Shown here: in pieces, positions 12,344 through 25,879 of the stretch
Layout of the letters: the number at the start of each line of letters is the position of its first letter
Position numbering within the stretch: the stretch's first letter is position 1
Source of the DNA: Diorhabda sublineata
Taxonomy: Eukaryota > Arthropoda > Insecta > Coleoptera > Chrysomelidae
Length of the DNA stretch: 64,000 nucleotides
Assembly: GCF_026230105.1 (NCBI RefSeq)
Contig: NC_079484.1
Coordinates: forward strand, 9,687,805-9,751,804
Direction: 5' to 3'
The notes under the pieces: generated by a model
Databases searched by the model: none
Told to the model about the DNA's origin: nothing
What the model saw: only the letters and a program-made list of their open reading frames with translations
Made by a program: the position numbers and the translations under genes

Positions 12344-13022
12344 CAAGGTGTCCAAAAAGAGTATCTGGTATTTGTTTTCGCACCACATTCGAAACGGAGC
12401 AGCGAGGGGTTCGTGGCGTCCACCATTTTGTGGAGTTTTAGTCATGATGAAACAGTACTCGGGGACGAATCGCGCATTTTGCGTACGATCGTAACGGTGA
12501 TTCAATAGTGACTGCTCAACGTCTGTATCGTGCGGAATATCGTACGTACGTACGTACGTGACAATAGCATTAGGAAATGGATCAGGATGTTCGAGAATAC
12601 AGGTGCGACAGTTAAAATTCAAAACTCTGGTCGCCCTCGTTCAATTCGCGATGAAGAAACAAGTGAAGAGGTTGAGGCTTTCGGTTCGTCGATATCATGA
12701 ACGACCCCTGCACAGCCCAAAGGTCGTTGTTTGGGCCGCTATGTCTGCTAAAGAAATTATTGGCATAGAGATATTACCTCTCTATGATTATTGGTCCTTA
12801 TTTTCATGAAGATCAGCGAGGCTGAGCAATCAATGAAAATATTGACCGTTACTGCGATATGTTGCGAAATTTTTTTGGCCCCAGAGTTGCAGGATTCAAC
12901 TCAAGGACGTGGTTCCAGTAAGATTGGGCCACTTGCCATGACTCAATGGAAGTTGTGAATTAATTATTCTCTAATTGTTTACTTAAACTTACAAATACCC
13001 GATACCCTTTCTAGACACCTTG
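12344..13022 (+). mobile_element. TA-flanked mariner-like element with internal deletion
   Basis: 679 bp, starting CAAGGTGTCCAAAAAGAGTA and ending in the complement of CAAGGTGTCTAGAAAGGGTA (TIR about 31 bp). TA dinucleotides flank it at 12342-12343 and 13023-13024. Inside, the N-terminal helix-turn-helix region (SIRKWIRMFENTGATVKIQ, RPRSIRDEET) is joined to a DDE part (LHSPKVVVWAAMSAKEIIG; SRTWFQ). The middle of the transposase is missing, so it is non-autonomous. Confidence 0.75.
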
Positions 13023-13871
13023 TAGATTTACATATCTGGTTTTTGTAACTCATTTTCTAATTTAATTCTTGTAAGTACAGATATATTTTTTTGTTTTCAG
13101 CATTTTGAATTTTATGTAAAAGAGTGATATTTTTAATTATGTTTAGAACATAATTAAATCACATGGCGTTTTAATAAAGTAATAATTAAATGCACGTGTG
13201 AAAGAATTCATGGCTTACAATTAAATAATCATTAATAAATATGGATTTTCTGATAGCTGAAATTTATTGAAGATTAGGTTGTGATACATCAATGTATTCA
13301 GAAAATGCAAAAATTTTACGTTAAAATATAGAGGGTGTTCCATTTAAAAAATACCAAGTTTGTGCCCAATCTTAAAAACGGTGCTCTAAAAAAACTTTTA
13401 AATAAGCCACTGTCTTTTATGTAAAAATATCTATTATACTTAGTTATCATTTTTTTATACCTTATACAGGACCTGAGAAATAATAACATCTCTTAAAGTG
13501 AAGATTTTTGTTTTTGCCTTGTATATCAGGAACAAAAGTAGTTATAATATTTCTGTTTGTGGCTTTAAAAGTTTTACAAAAAAGTGTTTTATGTTTGTGA
13601 GAACCCCCTGTCTATATCTTTAATAATAGCTGAGTGCAGTCTCAACAAAAATGGGACACAGTCTACAATTTTCTTCCTCGCAGATGGCTTCAAGATGTGA
13701 ATTTTAGGTTTAGGCATTATTTTGACTTGTTCATATCATACTGGTGGGTTCTAGTGTTATCAATAATATTATTATCTTCTGAATTTCCGACTCGCTCTTC
13801 CTTTGAAGGTTTTAAAGAGTACATACTTATATGCAGTTGGCAGACCAAATTAAACAATATCTAAAATTATT
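13023..13871. other. Spacer between KSR and TRMT2A
   Basis: AT-rich; no coding exon, RNA gene or recognisable transposon protein was found. Confidence 0.4.
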
Positions 13872-13877
13872 TTTATT
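13872..13877 (-). terminator. TRMT2A: Polyadenylation signal of TRMT2A
   Basis: TTTATT on the plus strand reads AATAAA on the minus strand, about 18 nt beyond the TAA stop. It is the first canonical hexamer clear of the coding region, apart from one overlapping the stop itself. Confidence 0.45.
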
Positions 13878-13894
13878 AACAGTCTATGTTATTT

Positions 13895-16800
13895 TTATTT
13901 ACAAGCTGTCATTTCGTTTTCACATTTTATATTTTCAATTTCGTTTTTAACATCTTCACATGGTGGTTCCTCTTTTAACGTTTTCTCCAAAGTTGTAACG
14001 TTTTTAAATTGTTCTTTGATGCCACTCCACCGCTCGAAACAGATAACAAGTTCACAATGCTTAGTATATGGAAACATATCTACTGCTACTGCTTTTGTAG
14101 GAATTAATGGATCTCCGTGAACCTTTTTGGATTCAGATTTACCAAAATCTATAAAATTCTCACGAGCTGCCATCGGATTACAGGATACATAAACCATTTT
14201 ATTTATTTTTGGAATTTTTCGAATTTGTAGCACTGCTTGTTTATCTGAAAATTAATTCATATTTTTTGATTAGAATTATTATGAAATTGTGGTCGGATAA
14301 TAGATATATTTGACCAAGAGAGGATCTTCCAATGTTCAAAATAAAAATTTTTTAAACTGTATAGATAGTAACAGAATAAATAAAATGCTATAAACTAAAA
14401 GAAGTGCAATACCCAAAGCAATATTTAATTATCATTTAAATGAAGAGGAGAATAGGAAAATGAAGATTTAAAAATAGTATTTTTGAATGTGCCGAAGAGA
14501 CATGTGGAGTATCAAAGATACCTAATAAAAGCATAAAGAGGACGGAGTAATGAACGAATAAGTTAACAACAGATTAAAACAAAATGGATGAAATACTTAA
14601 AAAGTAAAATAAAGAATATTATGAATAATATGGAGCAATAAGAAGGGAAGTACAGTAGAGCATCAATTATCCTAATACTAGTCAACTGTATTTGCTGAGA
14701 AATTAAGTTGCTGTTATGTGATTTCAAATAAACGTAAACGTGTAGCTTTGTCAGAAAAACTTTTGTGTTATTGGAACAGCTAGATCGTGGTGAAAGTGGG
14801 GTGGGGGGATTTTGGACATCAAAAAGCACCATTAAACTATCAAAGATTATGTTTCCAAACTAGACAGTGAAGATGGGAGTACAAAAAGAAAATAAATGAA
14901 AGCAACAGATAATCAGGAGCTGAACTTGGCAATGTATACTGGGTTTTTGCAAATTAGAAATAAAGGACCGATCATTTGTGAAAAAGCACTGCAAATAAAC
15001 CATACAAGGTGAGAGACTGTCAGATGATGTAGTATCTGTCTAAAATTTTAAAAAGAATTTTGCAAAGCTGGTGGTTTTGAATCCAAGAACATTTACAATG
15101 CGGACGAAACAGGTTTCAACCGGAAAAGCTACCAACCAAGTCCCTTGTTTCCAAAAGGCAAACTGCAGTGCCTGAGTACAAAGCCAGAAAAGCTCATATT
15201 ACAGCCATGGTTTGCGTTAAACTCTACTGGCGACCACAGGTTCCCGCTGCTTATTATTGGGAAAGCAAAGCAGCCTAGATGTTTTAAGGACAAAATCAAG
15301 CTCCCTGTTGTTTAGAAAAATAAAAAAATCCTGGATAGAAACAGATATTTTTGGTGACTGGTATGAGAATGTTTTTATCCCACATGTGAAAGAACACCAA
15401 CAAAAAACAGATTCAACCGGCAAAGTGCTCTTACTCATAAATAATGCATCGATTCACTCATCAGACGTTGTTGTGAGAGCTCACAAGATGGCAAATACAA
15501 TGTGTTGTTTTTATTGGATTTAAAAGACGTTGTCTATATTGCGGCGGTAGCTTGGGCTTCCTTAAAAGACACCATACTTGAAAAAGCATGGCATAAGCTG
15601 TGTCCTAAATCACGAGTTTCGTAAGAAAATGGTGATATTGATCCAGATGACCCTCGAGAACCACAAGAAAGTGAGGACCCGGATGAAATAAGTGGCACTT
15701 GAAGCGAATGCCTGAGGAGCGGGGGATGCGCAAAGTATACCGGCACAAGCCCCCTGGGCAACCGCGCAAACAATGGTTGGATAATGTCGAAGAAGATTTT
15801 CGGGAGCTAGGTGTGAGGAGGTGGAGATACCGAGCGTTGGACCGTGATGACTGGAGGAACGTGATGGACGAGGCCAAGGCTCTCTAAGGGCCGTATAGTC
15901 AGTGGTAGTAGTAAGAGATAAAACAATAAAAAGAGCAAAAATGAGATGAAAAAATTCAATATACGGACTTGGAGGATGGAACTAACTTATATAACAGAAT
16001 TGATATTAGGATTTGGTATTGGTAGCGAGATCGGAAGAAGATCTTCGACATAACCTGGAAATATTAAATATTTTAATGAATCAAATTAATATAAAATTAA
16101 ATATGAAAAACATAAGAACAAGAGAAGATAAAGTACATAATATTCAAATACTGAGAAAACAAATTGATTGAGTAAAAAGATATAAATATCTAGATGCAAT
16201 AATAGAAAGTAATGGCAGACTAGAGTAGGATATGAATATGAAAAAATAGGAAGAGTGGGAAAATAAGTACAGCTGTGAAACATAGACATTAAATCAAAAT
16301 CAAGTAGACCGTAACAATGCAATGAGAATGAGGTTCACCAGAAAAATAGAAAATAAAACAAATAAAAAATAGAACAAGAAATGAAAATGTAGAGAAATAC
16401 TAAAAATAAAACCAATGCAAGATAAGATACATGAAGCACAATTGAGATGGTTTGGACACATATGTCGGATGTCCGATTCAAAATATGAAAAAAAAATATT
16501 TGAATCGAAAATAAAGAGATAAAGAAGATAAAATAGGAAGGAATGAAAAAGTAAACTAATTATAGAAAGACATGGAGAAAAAAGTATATGTCATTACCTT
16601 CAATTTAACAACTCATACACCGCATGGTAATCTGGCTTAGAATTAAATAAATAAAAATAAACATCTAATTATATTCATATTTTTGGAATGTTAATATTTT
16701 TTTGTGGAGACGGAGACACAGCCGCACGCCATATGACGACGCAGGTCATAAGTTACTGTAGTGTAAACTATAAAAAGATTGTAAATGGTTCCATCTATCA

Positions 16801-19800
16801 GGTCATTATTGAATTATGTTTAGATGTTTTTAGAAGTAGATGACTATTACTAAACACCCTGGAAAGTTCTTCTGTTATAGAGGGAAATTAAATACTGGCG
16901 AGGGACAGAATGCGTTATAAAGTGATAGCTAGGAAATTGTTGGTAGTGTTGTAATTAGAGTTGATTAATTAGCTAGTACAATTTTATTGACAAATCTGAT
17001 CCGTAAAACCTTACAATATATATTGTGGTACTCACGCAAACCTGCTCTTGGCGGATCTACGACGGCAACTACATTATTCTCTTGGGACTTATAACAAACA
17101 GTTCCCAATATATCTTCGGCTTTTCCAACAGAAAACACTGCATTTTCAATGTTATTGATGGCTGCATTTTCTTTGGCATCATCTACTGCTTGGGATATGA
17201 TTTCTATACCCAAAACTTGTTTACATTTCTGAAACGTATTTAAATCGAGGTGACTATAAATATTTTGGAAGAAACTAGTTTGGAATGTAACGTTTATATA
17301 ACGCTGTTGTACTTGTTTACGACGTTATAAAAAAATTGAAAATCAATGTTTGTTATGGATGTTCCTGTTTTATTGCATTTTTAAAATCCACGTAGAATTG
17401 TATAACTTGTTTCAAAATGTCAAATGTCTAAAGTTCAGTTATTTCATTATTTTTCTAATTAAGATAAGATTCACCTGGTTAACCCGTTAATAATAAGGGC
17501 TTGGAGGCACATATAACTGATAAAGCAGTGGACTAGCGACTTTAGCTCCTCTATATTGGCTCTAGAATAAATGGCTTGGCCGGAGCAGGCTCCTGTGATG
17601 GAATATGGACCATTGGTACTCAATCGACGCCATAGGAACACAGTAATATCAATCTGTTCAGTTAGCAGAGCTGCCATACAAGCCATAACGGTTGTGCTTT
17701 GAGCTAGTGCTGGAGTACAAAGAAGTCTTACATTTACCCCTGAGGGACGGTTGCAAGATCCATCTCGTTTGGATGCCTGGTGACTTGGGTAACAAGTTTA
17801 ACGACGAGGAGGACTTGTTCTCTAGACTGGGATCTGCAAATCCACCAATGGGCAGAACCCATTCTCGGTGTAGCCAAAAGTGTTGCTATCGCGTCTCCCA
17901 ACGGTCTACTTGCAAGTCGGGCTTGGCGGAGATGGATAGAGACACCTGGCATGAGACAAGCTACCAAACTACTGCTCCAATTGAATAGGCGCGAAATTCA
18001 ACTAGTGACTGTGCTTAACCGGACACAGTCATCTCCGCACTATAGGCGTTAAGAACGACCAGGAGTGTCATTGGTGCATGGAAAAGGAAGAAACAGTGGA
18101 CCATGTCATCTATAGATGCCCAACCCTCAAAATAGCGATGTTTAAACACATGGGCAAGCCTCGCAGCTTGCCTAATGATATAAAAAAATTATACTAATAC
18201 TTAATGTAATTCTTATATACTCAATAACATCTGTTTCTACAGATAACCGAATTAAAATCAATTGGTATAATTCATTTTTCAAACGAGATTCTTGTCTTTT
18301 TATATCCTCATAATTTTTTTTGAATAGACCTACAATATTTTTTAACTTCAAATGTAATTTTACAGACATTTGGACATTCATGTATCTATATACTAGGGTA
18401 CTACATACACCTTGAGCCAAAGGATCTATTGTGTCCCCCTTTCTTGCTGTTATACTGGGCATCCTTAGTGTTTACTGATCTATTAACTTCACTCTTATTA
18501 GCAATTTTAGAATGTGGGATGGCTTAGCTGCCAGAAATCTTCTATTTCAAATGCTCTGGAGCTTTTGTCCTCTGTGCATCAGATTCTTCACACTGCATTC
18601 CCACTAAGTCTAGCGTCTTCAGGTATCCATAAGGCGACAGTACTCTGATAGGACTCCTGTTAGTATTCATAGGTTACTCTTGCCTAGCTTGATACATTCC
18701 ACAGATCTTCTCTAATTATAGCTTCCCATGAGTGTCTTTGCCTGTCTCAACCTCTGTAGTTTGTCCTATTAACTGGTTTTACTCCTATCTACTTTCTTTT
18801 CCAGATATTTTTCTATTATTCTGTAGCTGATACCACAAAAGGGTTTAGGTTCTATGAAGGATTTGTCTACCCCTACTTTAGCTTGACCAGGTATTCCCAA
18901 ATCAGTTTGGATTTTATGACATTGGAACTGAAGTGCTTGGTGTGTTGCCCAGGGTTTCAGAGTGTTTGGTTCTAGGCCCATACACTCCTATTTCAGTTCT
19001 GTATACTAATTTGGAGCCATCATTATACCTTTTGATGGCATTTCTGTTCATTTCTTGTGTTTTGATTCCATTTGCTTCTACAGCTTAATATTGAGGTTAA
19101 TTTTTTCTCCCAAGCTAAACTTTTTCAGTATATCTTCCTGAAGCATGTGACACATTTGCTCATTTTTTGGGGACAGTTTTTTCTTGTTGATTTCACATCT
19201 CAACATGCTTGTTTTTTAAAGAAACATTACAAATACGATGGAGATTGTGATGTATTTATAAATAGTTAGATTTATGTAAAATAATTGATAATGTATTGCT
19301 AATTAATCATTAACAGTAAAATGAATTGTAATCTGACTAAATCGACTAATAAGAAATATATATGTATTCGTACCTTTGAAAAACAGAGTCCTATGGTACC
19401 GGTACCACAACAAACGTCTAGAAGTGTAGAGTTTTCTAATGGTTGGGATAATTCCATGGCTGTTTGATATAACACTTCGGCACCTTTGGAATTAACTTGA
19501 AAAAACGCCTCTGGTGATATTTTGAATTTTAAACCTAAAATATTTTCATAAATGTGAGTATCGCCCCATAGATGTTCTGACTGTGTTACATCATCATTTT
19601 GATTTCTGAAACAAGCAAAAAAGGAAAAAATTGAAACAGATCGATTTGTGTATCCAAATGATAATTTAATTATACTATTAGTAAGTAAATAATTAGATGA
19701 ATTGAGAGAAACAAACTAGAAATTTGATGTACTCGTCATGATGATTATAATGAAAAAACTGAATCAAAGGGGAATGCAACAGAATGCAATAACAAAATTT

Positions 19801-20649
19801 AAATAAATCAATGATTATCAATACATAAAAAAATGCAGCAGATGAAGATGTTATAACCACTTCTATATCCTTCATTTAAAAAAAAAGAAAATACTGTCAT
19901 AATTATCGGAAATATGTTTTCATTTCAAATTAAATACATTTTTGAAATTTAATTGCATAAAATTGAAAATTTACTCACTTTTTAACTATTTTTTGGTAAT
20001 ACAATGAAGTCACATTTGCCTCTTTTCCATCTCCCACACTAAAAAAATTGATCAGATTCTTTTTGAACTCATCCAGCTCTTCATCGGTCAAATTTTGTGG
20101 ATGTAATCCCACAACCAACATTAATTGATTGGGGGCTGATCTCACCATTAACTGCCTAAAATGCCCTGTATGGAATTCCGGATTAAACACACTCAGCTTT
20201 GAACATCTTACAAAATTCTCAAAAACCTGAAATAAAAAAAGTCTCACTCTGTTTACATTGTATTGTGTAAACAATTGTGTATTGTGTAAACAATTTGAAT
20301 AAATCCTCTTTGTATCAAATCAATAGACAGCCTTCAATAACATATGTATACAGTTTGAATGTGTTGATGTGACTTATCATTATTTTTAAAAATATTTCAT
20401 TCATACTTTTCTTATATATTTACACTAACGACAAAAATTGATATGTATAAAAATATAAACTGACTGAAATACTTCAGTAAATGGTGTTTTGATGCAATAG
20501 TATCAATAGTTTATTTATTTCTCCCTCCAATGCACTTTGTCATTTTGAAATTTCTTTTTTGAATCACATGAAATCAATTTTTTATAACAAAATTAAAATT
20601 ATCGTTGATTAATTTTCCAATGTGAATATATAAATATTCAAAAGCTAGG

Positions 20650-20705
<56 letters not shown>

Positions 20706-21979
20706 AATTATTTATTTCTACCTCTATTATTGTTTTTATTTTTCTATTGTTGTCGCTAGCACGTTATTTGCCGGGCATGAAACTCATTCTCTCTTCGAGT
20801 TCTGGCATAAATAAATAATAAAAGTTTTATGTTAAAAGTTAATTGTATTATTTTTAATTCAAATAAAGTTTAATAAAATGTAGTTGAGTACGCCTATGAG
20901 TCTAACCTGAAGTTAGCCGTTCCTCTAATTTGATAATTCTACACAGTTCTCTGTTATAAATCGACTCAGATGAATATTCTATTATTTAGATGTACAATAT
21001 AAGGAAAATACTAAAAAATTATGTCAATTTTATATGATATAATCAAGAAGTTCTATTTCTGTGGAAGGATTACATATGATACATTGAACAAAATTTAATT
21101 ATACTACACAATTCATATTATTTCTACGGAAAAGGAATCTTAACCTCACAAATAAGGAATTTTATCCATTGTCAAAGTAAGTATAGGTAATATTCCTTTT
21201 TTTTATAAATTATTTTATATTGTTACTATTATTATTATTATTGGCCAATAATACGTGAAGGAACTGACCTGACATGATAATATCTTGCAATATCAGATCT
21301 AAAACTTGCATTTACTTCTGTGAATTGTCAGTAACAAATCTTCAACTCATTGGATTTTCTTAAGTCCAGATATTTATCTTCCATTCATCTTTAATAATTC
21401 GCAATTATTTTGTATTTTGATTCAAATTTAACTTCTATTTCTTATAACTTTGAACTCCCCATTCTCTTTTCTGCTGATACTCTTTTTCCAAAATAAATAA
21501 TCCTCCCCTTCTTTTTTTTTCCTTAGCAACCATATAATATGACTGACTAGACTTTGCTCTTGTCTCCTCACAATGTCACTTTTCAAACACTTGTCAGTTC
21601 TTATATTTATGTTTTTAAATAAACTGTTATTTCATTAATAGTTTATGAATTTTCACTATTATGGGTCATTTTGGCAACAGTTTCATATATTTTTAAAAAA
21701 AATCAATCTTCCACTAAGTTTTATATTAATTTATAATTAATAACATTATTCTATGATACAAATTATGATTTGTACATATGCAATCCTTTTAGAATATATC
21801 TTTTTTAATAAATAATTCCTTATATATAAAATAACTATAATTAATTAACTTACAAATATCAAGTCAATTTCTTTTATTTTTTTTATTGATTTTCTGCCTT
21901 TAGTTTAATTATTAGTAAAACTAATCTCAATAAATTATAAATTTTCATTATGTACCTACTTTTAGATTTCTGATCATTT

Positions 21980-22061
<82 letters not shown>

Positions 22062-25000
22062 ATTACACTTTGATATTTTTTTGCCGCAACAATCATCTTT
22101 ATATAAATAAATATATTTCTGTACACTCCTTGAGTGGATCAATCCCATTGTCCTTATATTCCACTCTGACACTCATTATTCTCTATCTGGTTCTTTCCTT
22201 GGTCTTTTCTTTCCATAATTTGTATCTCATTCTACTCAGGTCCTTCTCTACTACTTTGTTCTGAGCTTTCCTCTTCTTCTACCTTCTGAATCCCACAGTA
22301 ACACTGCATTTCTCCTGCTCTTCACAGATCTCTTAACCACCCTATTCTTTGTGCTTCTGTTCTTCTACACTATATCTTCCCCTTGAAAGTCTTCCTATAT
22401 TTCATAATTCATATTCATTGTATGTATTCATTTTGATCACTCTTGATCAGTCCTCATATTGTTCTTATTAACTTTCTTTCAATTATTCTCAACTCCTTTT
22501 TTTGTCATTTTTTATTTTTCATACATTCGTATTAGTTTTTCCATTGTTTTGTATTATTTAGTATTTCTATTTTCAATCACTCCTTATTTGACTCTAATGA
22601 TAGTTACATAGATAAATATATAGATTTCTGTTGTTTTTCCTCTCGGCTCAGGTTCCTTTTTACTGCACTCACCTCGAGCATCACACTATTTCAATTATAA
22701 TAACTTAGTAATAAATGCTGTATTGAAGTTTACAAAAATCTCACCTTTACAGCTGATTTCATTGGATTAGAAATATGGATAAGATCATCAACTGGCGCAA
22801 CGCCTATTGTACCATTTACATAACTACCTATTCTAAAACCAACTGTGGGTAATTTTGTTTCTTCATCTATTCCAACGGTAAATTCACATTTGTTCCTATA
22901 ACTGCGACAGAAATTAGATTTATTAATTATTCTCACAACTAGACTTAATAACAGTAACATTAAGGTATATGGAATTAATAAAATAGAAAGAAAAATGTGT
23001 TATTGACTGTATATTGATCACTTGATTTTCCTCTAATGTATTGTATTTAGTTTCTACTTCCTAAACATGGCAGATCTAGAATTTTATTTTGGGGGGGGGC
23101 TGAACGGGGAAAAGTTTTGTGAAATTACGGCTGAGTCAATGTTTGTGTGCCCTCGATAGTGCGCGTTCATTTGCATGAAACTAGATAAACAGAGCAGGTA
23201 CAACAATCAAAATTCTTTATGTTGATTAATTGCAGGCAAAGTAAATGTAACATTATACAAAGTATGATACCCGTTAACAAATATCATACAATTGAAGAGG
23301 GAGTAGTGAAGTTGAGTCATTCTTGTTAATGAATATATTTTAAGAGCTATATTTGTATAAAATTAACATCCTTACAAAAATTCTTTTAGACGTTTGGGGG
23401 AGGGCCTCAGATCAAAAGTCTCCCAGTAGATCCTCCACTGTTCTAAACTGTTTACTGAGAATATTTTTGTTACAATTGTGTGTGATCTCATGTATTAAAT
23501 AGTGTAACCATTATTTCTATATTATACATGTGTGTAGAAAAAGTTTTGGTAAGACTTGTTCACAATGTCAAAAATCTTAGCAGGAATCTAAGTGATTACA
23601 ATTAACATTGTACAAATTTATTTTAAAAACTTATAATAATCGAGACTGACGTCCATTAAGCTAGAATTGACAACAAGCACAATTTTGAAGATCATGGAAC
23701 CCAAACATTTATCTGGTGTTTGAGGGACAAGGGGAAAACACAACTGAGCTCGAGGCACAGATCTTGAAAACGAAAATTTGGAACTTGGGTTTGGTTAGTG
23801 ACTAATGTGTTCAAATGATTTATTGTCAATGCCTTTTTTTAAATACATAAACTCTATACAATAGATCAAAACATCAAAGTGTTAGCGAGGTAGATTCACT
23901 GCCTTTACACCATATCTCATCTAATGTAAATATATAAACTGATAAATATGGACTGTTTTCAACTTGATAAAAATTTTTACATTGATGTTAAGAATGGTTG
24001 CTAACCTACCCTGTGGTTTCTTCTGCATAACGAATGTCGCTGAGTTCACATACCAAACCATTATGTAGGTTTTTCTGCTTTTCTATCCATTCTTGTAGTT
24101 CAGGGTTATGATGAGCAAGATCATTGGCCAATTTTTTCAATAGTTTTCTGATGGAATTCTGCTTAAGATCTAACTGAAAGAGAAATATATATATATGTTA
24201 AAATGAAAATTTATTCTGAAAGGGATAACAAACGGATGATAGAAACTGCAACAAAATTGAAGTTAAAAATACGTGCATTTATAAAGAAAAATTTCAGAAC
24301 ATACCTGATCTTTATAATCTATATTCCAATAAGGAATTGTTTTGAACTTCAACTTTTCTTCTTGTGTACCTTCAAACTCATCTTTTCGGACACTTTCTGG
24401 CTTAATTTTTTTAAATATCTGTTGATCTGAACATTCTTTTCTTTTCTTTACTAAAGGATCAGGTGCAGGTTTTGCTTTCTAAAAGCAAATGAAATTATGA
24501 TTATACTAGAAAAATTATGACCTTTCGAAAAGTGTTTTTAATAAAAAATTTATTTACTGAATTATAAATTAGAAACTTGAAGGTATATTTTAATTTCCAC
24601 AATTTTTCTATTCTAAGAATTTATGAAACATTTTCATATTTTTTTAATCTTTTCTTATGAATGTTCTAATAAATTGAACAATGTGAGATTGAAGATAGAT
24701 TTGTAATATTAATATCCAAAGTAATTAAATATAAATATTTTCCTTGTTATAGACTTCTTAAATGCAGTTTAAATAGATTATGTTCCCAGGAGCACCTGCT
24801 AATTCAATTATCTAAATGTGTTACAAATATATATTGTTCTATCTTTTTCTAGTAGTTATAAACACAGTTCATTTTGAATAAACTAACGCTGAGAATTATT
24901 ACTATTTGACCCCTTCCTGGGGTACACTCTGTACACTGAACACCGAGTACCTTAGTTATTTCTACTTCTAATACTAATATTTTGCTGGAAACTGCTTGCT

Positions 25001-25879
25001 TTTGAGTTGATTATTCTCCCATAAGTTCCATATTCCACAGCCCTACATAATAAGAATTTTGTTTTATGCAATTCTCTTATGAAAATATTTGAATAAGACA
25101 GTTTTAAATAATATAATTAAAGTGATTTTTCATTTTCACAAATAATATCAAAATATCTAACATCATATATTGGTACTTATCGATTCTTCAAATATTGGAT
25201 TAATACTAGAAGAACTTGCTAGAACTATTGGATTGTGAGTTTTGTTATTTTAAATTAAGAATATAATTACTTAGCTCATCACAAAGAATAATCTTTGAGG
25301 TATTACCAAACTAGTCAAAAAGAAATCTGCGAAAAAGAACTCTCACCAAAACTTTTAATTCTTTTCCTTTCCAAACATAACTAGAAAGTACATTAATAGC
25401 ATTTTCTCTATCCTCATTATTTCTGAAACAAACATATGCAAAGGGACAGTTTCTTTTGGTAGTTTTTATTTTATTTGAATTTAGCTTCAGTTTATCATTT
25501 AGTAGCTTGCGAAATTCCTAAAATAAAAAATCTGTAATCAATTTGACTTATCTGTAAGAAACATGATTAAATTGAGAATTTTGCTTATTGGGTGGTAATA
25601 GAAATCAGAAAGTAGAAGCCAAATTGTTTTATATATGTAGAGACTAAGCTTTCAAACATTTTAGTAAAACAAAAGCCATCTATTGTCTAAAGATGTATTG
25701 GAAATTTCAAACTAAAAAGCCACTTTCACATTAAAACTGATTGAACGAGAACTAACATTAATTCCATAATATTTCGGCAAATTTTTTATTTCAATTTTGA
25801 AATTTTCTGAGGAAAAGTCTCTTTCTAGATAAGCGTATGGATTTTCTTCGGCAGCTGCATTTTCTGTTTCTAGTTCCAT
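13895..25879 (-). CDS. TRMT2A: TRMT2A-type tRNA (uracil-5-)-methyltransferase, complete, 9 exons
   Basis: This SAM-dependent enzyme methylates uracil-54 of the tRNA T-loop to 5-methyluridine. Nine minus-strand exons join in phase to 603 aa, close to the human protein (about 625): 25757-25879, 25347-25517, 24305-24478, 24010-24173, 22745-22901, 19979-20226, 19374-19605, 17036-17228, 13895-14244. Exons 1-2 form an N-terminal RRM-like fold ([32 protein letters not shown]). Exon 5 has the [10 protein letters not shown] signature. Exon 7 has [10 protein letters not shown] and SAM motif [12 protein letters not shown]. Exon 8 has the DPPRAGL motif. Exon 9 has VYVSCNP with the catalytic Cys, then KAVAVDMFP and the final CFERW, whose Glu is the expected general base. 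All catalytic motifs look intact. AATAAA lies at 13872-13877, just past the stop. Introns 4-8 contain hAT, LINE, Tigger and (AT)n insertions. Confidence 0.95.
14653..15690 (+). mobile_element. Tigger/pogo (jerky-like) DNA transposon relic in TRMT2A intron 8
   Basis: After a TA at 14651-14652 the left terminus reads CAGTAGAGCATCAATTATCC. A CENP-B-type N-terminus follows ([26 protein letters not shown]), then the DDE domain: [34 protein letters not shown] and [15 protein letters not shown]. The tail has [11 protein letters not shown]. Several frameshifts; the right end is cut by a LINE tail starting near 15695. Confidence 0.75.
15695..15905 (+). mobile_element. LINE 3' tail
   Basis: A short open frame encodes [20 protein letters not shown] then [19 protein letters not shown], the conserved C-terminal end of many arthropod LINE reverse transcriptases. 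Its GC content is clearly above its surroundings, which suggests a younger insertion. Confidence 0.75.
15950..16650 (+). mobile_element. Degenerate LINE reverse-transcriptase fragment
   Basis: Broken frames contain [17 protein letters not shown] (from FKYLGSIIESNGK) and [10 protein letters not shown], then [20 protein letters not shown], standard blocks of the RT C-terminal third. Confidence 0.65.
17540..18170 (+). mobile_element. jockey/R1-like LINE: RNase H and C-terminal zinc-knuckle relic in TRMT2A intron 7
   Basis: Frames alternate through [17 protein letters not shown] then [12 protein letters not shown] (the RNase H VWVPGHSGI-GNE-AD block), [20 protein letters not shown], and [20 protein letters not shown], a CCHC motif near the C-terminus of such elements. 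Confidence 0.8.
18460..18990 (-). mobile_element. Non-LTR retrotransposon RNase H tail, opposite orientation
   Basis: On the minus strand, [24 protein letters not shown] corresponds in part to the GHSGNEKADELAKKG-PFIGPEPFCG segment of RNase H in these elements. It is followed by a decayed tail with [14 protein letters not shown]. It lies head-to-head with the 17540-18170 relic. Confidence 0.6.
19374..19605 (-). CDS. TRMT2A: TRMT2A exon 7, SAM-binding motif I exon
   Basis: This 232-bp exon is interrupted by an in-frame ATG-less start, so it is easy to miss. The acceptor is TTTCAG before 19605 and the donor AAAG|GTACG after 19374. It encodes 77 full codons including [19 protein letters not shown] and [11 protein letters not shown], the Rossmann-fold SAM-binding loop. 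Phases agree with exon 6 (2 nt carried in) and exon 8 (phase 0 out). Confidence 0.93.
20653..20702. repeat. (AT)n microsatellite
   Basis: About 25 uninterrupted TA/AT units in TRMT2A intron 5. Confidence 0.95.
21982..22058. repeat. (AT)n microsatellite, longer
   Basis: About 38 uninterrupted AT units in TRMT2A intron 5, the longest simple repeat in the window. Adjacent LINE debris lies to its right. Confidence 0.95.
22080..22560 (-). mobile_element. LINE 3' tail relic, minus strand
   Basis: The T-rich plus strand reads on the minus strand as pieces of a LINE C-terminus: [25 protein letters not shown] (from RLRWLGHV) and a basic, glutamate-rich end. Heavily decayed. Confidence 0.4.
23067..23440. 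mobile_element. Non-autonomous hAT-like element with 8-bp target duplication, TRMT2A intron 4
   Basis: Left end ATGGCAGATCTAGAATTTTA then a G9 tract; right end GTAGATCCTCCACTG. The ends form a short imperfect inverted repeat of the CAGTGGCGGATCTA type. Flanks TCCTAAAC (23059-23066) and TTCTAAAC (23441-23448) match at 7 of 8 bases, as expected for a hAT target duplication. No coding capacity seen. Confidence 0.6.

Noticed and set aside
16086..16322. 78-codon minus-strand hydrophobic frame
   Set aside because: It is the antisense shadow of an A-rich LINE fragment; its Leu/Tyr/Phe richness comes from base composition.
21948..22172. Minus-strand open frame with a long Tyr-Ile run
   Set aside because: It is a translation of the (AT)n microsatellite.
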